Shown piece after piece: positions 49,595 to 54,666 of a stretch of 54,666 bases of DNA; position 1 is the stretch's first letter, and every line of letters starts with the position of its first letter. Source of the DNA: Candidatus Sulfopaludibacter sp. SbA3. Its GTDB lineage: Bacteria > Acidobacteriota > Terriglobia > Bryobacterales > Bryobacteraceae. The position numbers and the translations under genes are program-made. The DNA lies in assembly GCA_945893365.1 (NCBI GenBank), contig CAMDED010000037.1:1-54666 (forward strand). The letters are read 5' to 3'. The notes below the pieces were generated by a model. It was given only the letters and a program-made list of their open reading frames with translations, had not been told where the DNA came from and did no database searches.

Positions 49595-50722
49595 TCAACC
49601 ACGATGCACCTCCGCCGGAAAGCGGGTTGGCAGATACGGCTCGATGGGAATCGGCGGCTTCCGGCCGGCCACCCAATCCGCCAGCAAGCGCGCGGTTCCA
49701 AGAGAAGTCGTGATGCCGAGCCCTTCGTGCCCGGTGGCAAGCAACACTTGGCCGTTTCGCGGCGAAGGACCGATGAGCGGGAGGCTGTCCGGCGTGGCGG
49801 CGCGAAATCCCGTCCACGCGCGCACCACGGAGAGCGTTGCGATCCGCGGCATGTACTCGACGGCCCGCCGCAGCATGCGTGCCAGAAGGTGCGCGTCAAC
49901 TCGCGAGTCCCCGATTCCATACTGCCGCGACGAGCCGATCAGCACTTGCCCCGTTGCGCGAGGCTGCACGTTAAACGCCACCGATTCGATATCGTGCCCG
50001 TGCGCGCTTTTCAAGTAACCAAGTTCAACGACTTGATGACGAACGAAGCCGGCATATCGATCGGTGATCGCGAGGTGCCCTTTTCGCGGGCGGACGAGGT
50101 CAGGGGAAGCCGCGCCCGTAGCGTCTACGATGTGCTTTGCCGAGACACGCCCGCCGTCGCTCAGCGTGACCATCCCCGCACCCATTGATGCATCCGTCGA
50201 CACCGCGCGAACTCCCGTCCGAACGCGCGCGCCCCCGGCGATCGCGCGTTTCACTAACCACGCGGCGGCGCACGGCGCATAGATGACGCGGTCGCCCGGA
50301 ACCAGCAGGCCGCCGGCGAGGCCGGGCCGAAGATTCGGCTCCGCCTCCGCGACTTGCCGCGCATCGAGCGTTTCGGCGGTCACGCCGCGCAATGTGTAGA
50401 ACTGCCGCTTGCGTTCGACCTCCGCCATCTCCTCGTCATCGGCTGCCACCCAAAGCGTGCCGCAGCGGGAATATTCGACCTCCGCGGGCAGGGCAGTCTC
50501 CAGTCGTTTCCATAGACGGAGCGAAAAGCTGGTGAGGGCGAACTGCGCTTCCGAATCGTCCATCACCGTCAGGTGTCCCATCCCGGCCGCGGACGCCCCG
50601 CCGCCGACGATGCCCGCCTCGATCAGTTCCACCGACAACCCATCCGCCGAAAACGCGTCCGCGCAAGCCGCGCCCACGATGCCGCCGCCAACCACGGCCA
50701 CGTCGGCGATTCGGACACTCAC
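49595..50722 (-). CDS. DadA-like FAD oxidoreductase, D-hydroxyproline dehydrogenase beta-like subunit
   Basis: A 375-residue D-amino-acid-oxidase-fold flavoprotein. V-V-G-G-G-I-V-G at the N-terminus binds FAD; the C-terminus has [22 protein letters not shown]. It probably oxidises cis-4-hydroxy-D-proline to the pyrroline. The start is GTG 50722, overlapping the TGA of the epimerase gene by 3 nt and its own GGAGGT. The longer open frame from 50917 runs inside the epimerase gene and is unlikely to be used. Confidence 0.87.
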   Translation of the reverse strand: MSVRIADVAVVGGGIVGAACADAFSADGLSVELIEAGIVGGGASAAGMGHLTVMDDSEAQFALTSFSLRLWKRLETALPAEVEYSRCGTLWVAADDEEMAEVERKRQFYTLRGVTAETLDARQVAEAEPNLRPGLAGGLLVPGDRVIYAPCAAAWLVKRAIAGGARVRTGVRAVSTDASMGAGMVTLSDGGRVSAKHIVDATGAASPDLVRPRKGHLAITDRYAGFVRHQVVELGYLKSAHGHDIESVAFNVQPRATGQVLIGSSRQYGIGDSRVDAHLLARMLRRAVEYMPRIATLSVVRAWTGFRAATPDSLPLIGPSPRNGQVLLATGHEGLGITTSLGTARLLADWVAGRKPPIPIEPYLPTRFPAEVHRG

Positions 50723-51690
50723 CTCCGAATCCCCATCTCGAAGGGATCGCGAGGGTCGAGAATCAGCGTGGCTTCCGCGTTCACGAAGGCCGAGCCTTTG
50801 ATCGACGGCACGATATGGGCTCCGTCGCGCCGGTAGGAAGCCTCGAAAACGCTTCCGACGATGCTCTCCTGCCGCCAGATCCGACCTTCGGCCAGCTTGC
50901 CGTCGGCGGCAAGGCATGCGATCTTGGCGCTCGTGCCCGTACCGCAGGGCGAACGGTCATACGCTTTACCTGGACACAGCACGAAGTTGCGGCTGTCGGC
51001 GTCGGCCCGCGCCGCGGGTCCGAAGAGCTCAATGTGGTCGATCTCCCGGCCGTTGTCCCCCGCGATTCCGTTCCTCGCGAGGGCTTGCCTGATTCGCCAT
51101 GCGAATTCCGTCAGCCGATCGGCTTCCGCGAGCGCCAGATTCTGCCCATGATCGCTCACCAGGAAAAACCAATTGCCGCCCCACGCGACATCGCCCGTCA
51201 CAGTGCCGTGCCCCTCCACCTCCACGCTTACCTGGCGCGCCGAGCGGAAACTCGGAACGTTTTCGATCGTGACTTCGCCGGCCGCATCGGGCGCGGCGTC
51301 GAGTTCCACAACAATTGTCCCGACCGGCGTTTCGATACGCTGCCGCCCGGCGCCAATTCGTCCAAGATAGGCTAACGTTGCTACCAGCCCAATTGTTCCG
51401 TGTCCGCACATCCCCAGATATCCGACGTTGTTAAAGAAGATCACGCCAGCGGCCGATGCGGGATCGGCGGGTTCGCAAAGCAGGGCTCCGACCATCACGT
51501 CCGACCCGCGCGGCTCATTCACCACGGCCGAGCGGAAAGAATCGAAGCGATCCCGGAAGACCGCCAGGCGCGCGGCCATCGTCCCCTCCCCAAGATCCGG
51601 CGCTCCGGAAATCACCACGCGCGTGGGCTCGCCGCCGGTGTGAGAATCCACCACGCCGACGCGCCTCACCCTAGTGTTTGCCGTTTGCAT
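50719..51690 (-). CDS. 4-hydroxyproline epimerase (proline racemase family)
   Basis: A 323-residue cofactor-independent racemase/epimerase. Both catalytic cysteines are present: M-C-G-H-G (Cys95) and S-P-C-G-T-G (Cys249). The Cys-Cys pair marks 4-hydroxyproline 2-epimerase or proline racemase rather than the Thr-containing dehydratase. With D-hydroxyproline dehydrogenase subunits downstream, epimerisation of trans-4-hydroxy-L-proline to the cis-D form is the likely job. No good Shine-Dalgarno precedes ATG 51690. A PD-(D/E)XK-like gene separates it from the deaminase gene. Confidence 0.9.
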   Translation of the reverse strand: MQTANTRVRRVGVVDSHTGGEPTRVVISGAPDLGEGTMAARLAVFRDRFDSFRSAVVNEPRGSDVMVGALLCEPADPASAAGVIFFNNVGYLGMCGHGTIGLVATLAYLGRIGAGRQRIETPVGTIVVELDAAPDAAGEVTIENVPSFRSARQVSVEVEGHGTVTGDVAWGGNWFFLVSDHGQNLALAEADRLTEFAWRIRQALARNGIAGDNGREIDHIELFGPAARADADSRNFVLCPGKAYDRSPCGTGTSAKIACLAADGKLAEGRIWRQESIVGSVFEASYRRDGAHIVPSIKGSAFVNAEATLILDPRDPFEMGIRR

Positions 51691-51870
51691 ATAGTCGGAC
51701 TCACTCGATTCGGCTCGGTGCTAAAGTCTTCGCCCATTTTTCGGACTTCTTTGACGCGACCTTATTCCTGGCCTCGCATCGTTTTATCGGACCATTCCCG
51801 CAATCACCTCGGAATCCGCGCGGGCAACCCACACGCGCGTCAATTCAGCAAGGTCGCTGCGGGCCGATCC

Positions 51871-53169
51871 TCATGGAATCGACACCTGTTCATATTCGAG
51901 CGGCAGCGAGAACCGCTCCCGCAGGCAGCGCAGGTACTCCCTCCCATCGTTGTCAAGCGCAGTCTCGCCGACTATCACCAAGCGAGTGACGTTTGGAGCG
52001 CCCGGCCAGAAACCGTATTCCAGTAGTTGACCAATTGCTTGACGCAGGCATGCACGTGGTGACTCTGCCACTTTGATCTCGTAGAACCAATATTCGTTCT
52101 GCTGCCGCACCACGACGTCTACGCGGTTTTTTGCCCCAGGGTTTTCATAACTCACATTGTTCTTACCGTGCCGCGATACCAGCCGATGAACTAGTGCCTT
52201 TTGTATCGCGTTGTGCCGCAAAACCACGTCGAGCTGTTTCTGGGTGTGCGTCGCCTCTGTAGACGTTAGCCTATCCCGCCACTCCCTCGGGGAAAATGCA
52301 AACGGAGCCGGCGATAGCATTGAAACGGGGTCTTTCGCGCCGCCGCTTTCCACATAAACGTAGAGCGGCAAGAGTCTGTCCATATCCGTCAGAATGGTGT
52401 CATAGTCGATGTGGTCGATCTCTTGCCGACGCCCGAGGAAGATGAACGAACCTCTCTTCACTCGCTCCAGGGGAATGCATCCCGGCATCTCGTCGCCGCC
52501 GATTTGCCTCTTGTTTTCGTTGTGCCACATCCGCATATCCATGAAGAGTTCGGCGTATGACTTCATGAAATCATTAAACAGATCAACCTTTGGTTTCAGG
52601 ATACTGTACAGGTTAGCCCAGGGTTTGCTTCTGCTCGGCTCAAACGAGAAGGCCACTCCGTGCCGGAGCTTTCCGTTGGCAGACTCGAATCCGATGTTGA
52701 ATTGCAACTCGGACCCGCCGCCGTAGTGGAAGACGTATACACCACCCGGCTCCGTGTGCGTCTTCCCAAAAAGTCTGCGGGTGGATTGGGATCGTGAGAT
52801 TTGCCCATCTTTTATTTCGGTCCGGATTGTTTGCAGCCTGCCGATCTCATGACGAGCCGCGGCGCGGCCGATTTCTTCCACGATCGCGTCAAGATCCGTA
52901 GCGTTCATTTCTTGCTCCCGAGGTGTCTCGGAACCCACCCTAACGTACCCCGGAATACTCGCGATCCCGCCTGGCACGCCGATCTCTTTGCCTCTCTGAA
53001 GATATTTGCACTCCTCGTAGTCCTGTTTGGTGCTGAACAAGATGTAACCATGGGCATCGCACAGCGCCGCTGGGAATTGGTCGAGCAGGTGAAACCAGTT
53101 TCCACTTTTTCGGTAGAGCGTTTGCCGCGCGTCAATATTCCATTTCTCATTTAATTCTCGCCCCGTCAT
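51871..53169 (-). CDS. Solitary PD-(D/E)XK nuclease-like protein, likely acquired
   Basis: A 432-residue protein I cannot name. The N-terminal about 80 residues resemble a small winged or DNA-binding module (TLYRKSGNWFHLLDQFPAAL, HGYILFSTKQDYEECKYL). The C-terminus has a PD-(D/E)XK signature: R-V-D-V-V-V (Asp351), Y-E-I-K (Glu364, Lys366), then L-R-Q-A-I-G-Q-L-L-E-Y (Gln377). Base composition is visibly lower in GC than the flanking genes. The frame is open to 53250; ATG 53169 is used. It could be an orphan restriction enzyme or a defence nuclease; no methylase gene is adjacent. Confidence 0.75.
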   Translation of the reverse strand: MTGRELNEKWNIDARQTLYRKSGNWFHLLDQFPAALCDAHGYILFSTKQDYEECKYLQRGKEIGVPGGIASIPGYVRVGSETPREQEMNATDLDAIVEEIGRAAARHEIGRLQTIRTEIKDGQISRSQSTRRLFGKTHTEPGGVYVFHYGGGSELQFNIGFESANGKLRHGVAFSFEPSRSKPWANLYSILKPKVDLFNDFMKSYAELFMDMRMWHNENKRQIGGDEMPGCIPLERVKRGSFIFLGRRQEIDHIDYDTILTDMDRLLPLYVYVESGGAKDPVSMLSPAPFAFSPREWRDRLTSTEATHTQKQLDVVLRHNAIQKALVHRLVSRHGKNNVSYENPGAKNRVDVVVRQQNEYWFYEIKVAESPRACLRQAIGQLLEYGFWPGAPNVTRLVIVGETALDNDGREYLRCLRERFSLPLEYEQVSIP

Positions 53170-53281
53170 GGCTCGTCTCACTTGGTTTTCGGCACATCGC
53201 TTCGCGGACCTCGACGCGTCTGCCCATCCGCGGACACTTCCACGTTCCAAACGGCTTCATCCCCGTTCACAGTCTGCACGC

Positions 53282-54196
53282 TCAAAGGGCCGCCGCAGCC
53301 GCCAGTGCGGGCCGCGTGGCGATCGCGTGGCGAATGATCCCGAGAATCCGTTCCCTCTCCTCTCCTGCAAGCGTCAACTTCGGAGCTCGAACGGTCTCCG
53401 ATCCGAGTCCCGCTTCGGCCATCGCGAGCTTAATGTACTGCACCAGTTTGATGTGCGTGTCCAGATGGAGTAAAGGCGTGTACCAGCGGTAAAGCGCGCG
53501 CGCCTCCTCCCAGCGCCCGGCGGTGGCCAGACTCCACAGGGCCTGGTTCTCCTCGGGAAAGGCGTTCACCAGGCCGGAAATCCACCCCTTCGCGCCGAGG
53601 AGCACGCTTTCAAGCAGCAGGTCGTCGACGCCGCTGAAGAGGATGAATCGGTCGCCGTGGATGTTGATCAGGTCCGTGATGCGCCGTACGTTATCGGACG
53701 ATTCCTTGATGCAGACGATATTCGGCTCACCCGCCAGATCTCCGAACATCGCGGGCGTCACATCCACGTAGTAGGCGGGTGGATTGTTGTAGATCATGAT
53801 GGGCAGCCGGGTCGACCGCGCTACCGTGCGAAAGTGCGTCAGAGCCTCGCGTGCGTCGGATTTGTAAACCATCGCGGGCAGCACCATCAACCCATCGACG
53901 CCAAGTCTGTCCGCGTCGTTTGCGAACCTGCACGCGAGGCGGGTCGTGGTTTCCGCGACACCCGTCAGCACGGGTACCCGCCCGCCTACCGCCTCGATCA
54001 TGGCCTTGAGCACCGTGAGCTTTTCTTCATATTCAAGGGCGGTGTTTTCGCCGACGCTGCCGAGCAGTACAAGGCCGGATATACCAGCCTTGATCATGAT
54101 ATCCAGGTGTCGGGCGGTAGCCTTCAGGTCGATGGATTCGTCCGGGAAGAACTGCGTGGTCGCCGCGGGAAAGACTCCATTCCAGGAAACGGGCAT
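53282..54196 (-). CDS. DapA-like lyase, candidate hydroxypyrroline carboxylate deaminase
   Basis: A 304-residue TIM-barrel enzyme of the DHDPS family. Schiff-base Lys164 (C-I-K-E-S-S), Tyr136 (I-M-I-Y-N-N-P-P) and the N-terminal G-S-V-G-E-N block are intact. In hydroxyproline catabolism a DapA-like enzyme deaminates 1-pyrroline-4-hydroxy-2-carboxylate to 2-ketoglutarate semialdehyde; the epimerase and dehydrogenase genes nearby make that the best guess. TATCGT ends 7 nt before the ATG, suggesting a leaderless transcript. Confidence 0.85.
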   Translation of the reverse strand: MPVSWNGVFPAATTQFFPDESIDLKATARHLDIMIKAGISGLVLLGSVGENTALEYEEKLTVLKAMIEAVGGRVPVLTGVAETTTRLACRFANDADRLGVDGLMVLPAMVYKSDAREALTHFRTVARSTRLPIMIYNNPPAYYVDVTPAMFGDLAGEPNIVCIKESSDNVRRITDLINIHGDRFILFSGVDDLLLESVLLGAKGWISGLVNAFPEENQALWSLATAGRWEEARALYRWYTPLLHLDTHIKLVQYIKLAMAEAGLGSETVRAPKLTLAGEERERILGIIRHAIATRPALAAAAAL

Positions 54197-54203
54197 GAAT
54201 CAA

Positions 54204-54209
54204 ACGATA
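54204..54209 (-). promoter_or_regulatory. -10-like hexamer of the DapA-like deaminase gene
   Basis: TATCGT on the minus strand with 7 nt to the ATG at 54196; weaker match than the others. Confidence 0.3.
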
Positions 54210-54229
54210 TCATTCCCCGCCGCCGTTCG

Positions 54230-54337
54230 TCACCGCGAAGCGCTTACGGCCCCAACCGCCTCCGCCGTTCGCTCCACGGCTTTGGTGGCCGCCTTCAAGC
54301 CGGCGAGTAGTTTCATCCGCTCGCGCCGGTAATCGAA
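54230..54337 (-). pseudogene. Transposase remnant, ISKra4-like
   Basis: The minus-strand frame reads FDYRRERMKLLAGLKAATK followed by AVERTAEAVGAVSASR and stops at TGA 54230-54232. This matches the short 'LAGLKVTTKAVERTAEAIG' region of ISKra4-family transposases, recalled from general knowledge. The rest of the gene is missing. It is the only trace of an insertion sequence that I can see. Confidence 0.5.
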
Positions 54338-54487
54338 GGGGGCTCCAGTACTACGAGGACCTACATTGGCCCTGAAGCGCGGCGCGAAGGTATCCTTTCC
54401 CCGTGACAAGCGGAAGTATCCGTCTTCGCTCGTTGCCAGGACCCCAGCGGAGAACTCTGTGTTTTCGACGTTTCAAACGGGATGGGG

Positions 54488-54518
54488 GGTAGTGCGCTAA
54501 ATCTGTTAGCGCACTACC
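54488..54518. repeat. Perfect 13-bp hairpin
   Basis: GGTAGTGCGCTAA, loop ATCTG, TTAGCGCACTACC. A T-run (54537-54544) begins 18 bp past the stem, too far for a standard terminator. It could be an IS or att end, an operator, or a terminator of unusual form. Confidence 0.6.
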
Positions 54519-54637
54519 GCAGCGATTCCGCAACCATTTTTTTTAACCATCCGAAACATCTGATTCCAATGCTGTTTTGGCAGTAGCGGCTCAAAGAGCA
54601 TATTCGCATTGTGTTTTTCCTCTTGCTTTCCTCGCCG

Positions 54638-54663
54638 GTCTTGTATAAGATGTGGTACAAGAC
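54638..54663. promoter_or_regulatory. Operator-like palindrome abutting an ATG
   Basis: GTCTTGTA, 10 bp, TACAAGAC: a perfect 8-bp dyad. TATAAG lies inside the spacer region and an ATG follows immediately at 54664-54666. The layout is that of an autoregulated small gene such as an antitoxin, which would begin at the window edge. The gene itself is outside the window. Confidence 0.5.
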
Positions 54664-54666
54664 ATG

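Noticed and set aside
53251-53281. Possible extra coding sequence between the nuclease-like gene and the deaminase gene
   Set aside because: Only about 110 bp separate the two genes from the chosen start, and the upstream codons of the longer nuclease frame lack a ribosome site.
1-54666. CRISPR arrays, tRNA and rRNA genes
   Set aside because: I saw no regularly spaced repeats with unique spacers, no tRNA-like cloverleaf with a CCA-proximal pattern and no rRNA signature. A dedicated tRNA scan could still find one.

Overview
The window looks like a chromosomal segment from an acidobacterium of the Bryobacterales/Solibacter type. The DNA is GC-rich. Typical markers are an Acidobacteria-style von Willebrand A protein, DUF1501 and DUF1549/DUF1553 proteins, a PQQ dehydrogenase paired with a c-type cytochrome, a cytochrome/SUMF1 fusion, a kinase-like/TPR membrane protein and many exported enzymes with twin-arginine signals. 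This placement is inference from gene content; there is no rRNA or tRNA gene to anchor it.

Layout. 0.2-6 kb (minus): a TIM-barrel epimerase, then a tightly overlapping operon of PfpI-like protein, PQQ dehydrogenase, dihaem cytochrome c and acetyl xylan esterase-like hydrolase. 6-12.4 kb: serine hydrolase, pseudokinase-TPR protein, NHL-propeller lipoprotein, HupE-like membrane protein. 12.4-14.7 kb: a DUF433 antitoxin whose DUF5615 toxin is cut short beside a lower-GC TPR protein with a HEPN-like tail. 14.8-24.2 kb: Gfo/Idh/MocA oxidoreductase, cytochrome-SUMF1 protein, ApbE, VWA protein, AlkA-like glycosylase, adenosine-specific kinase, an epimerase/DapA-like pair, and a DUF1015 protein. 24.2-29.5 kb: a dead nucleotidyltransferase, gltX, a carbamoyltransferase, galT and a rhodanese.

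29.5-35.9 kb is one overlapping plus-strand run (FG-GAP propeller, two GT2 enzymes, DUF2304, a TMTC-like membrane TPR protein, a GT4 enzyme) that looks like a glycan or protein-glycosylation pathway. 35.9-39.3 kb holds the DUF1501 and DUF1549/1553 pair. 39.4-40.8 kb is an ECF sigma factor with two small membrane proteins. 41.0-41.6 kb is rpmE (bL31) with a long structured leader that starts with a 13-residue micro-ORF. 43.8-46.3 kb has a CHAD gene split by an in-frame TAG and two tandem thymidylate-kinase-like genes.

47-54.2 kb (minus) encodes most of a hydroxyproline catabolic pathway: 4-hydroxyproline epimerase, a three-subunit D-hydroxyproline dehydrogenase and a DapA-like deaminase, interrupted by a lower-GC gene with a PD-(D/E)XK nuclease motif. 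The right end holds a transposase remnant, a perfect 13-bp hairpin and a palindromic operator-like site touching an ATG at the window edge.

The strongest candidates for undescribed biology are the TPR/HEPN-like gene inside the toxin-antitoxin locus, the micro-ORF in the rpmE leader, and the solitary nuclease-like gene in the hydroxyproline locus. Several genes appear to be transcribed without a leader: a -10-like hexamer lies 6-10 nt before the start codon.
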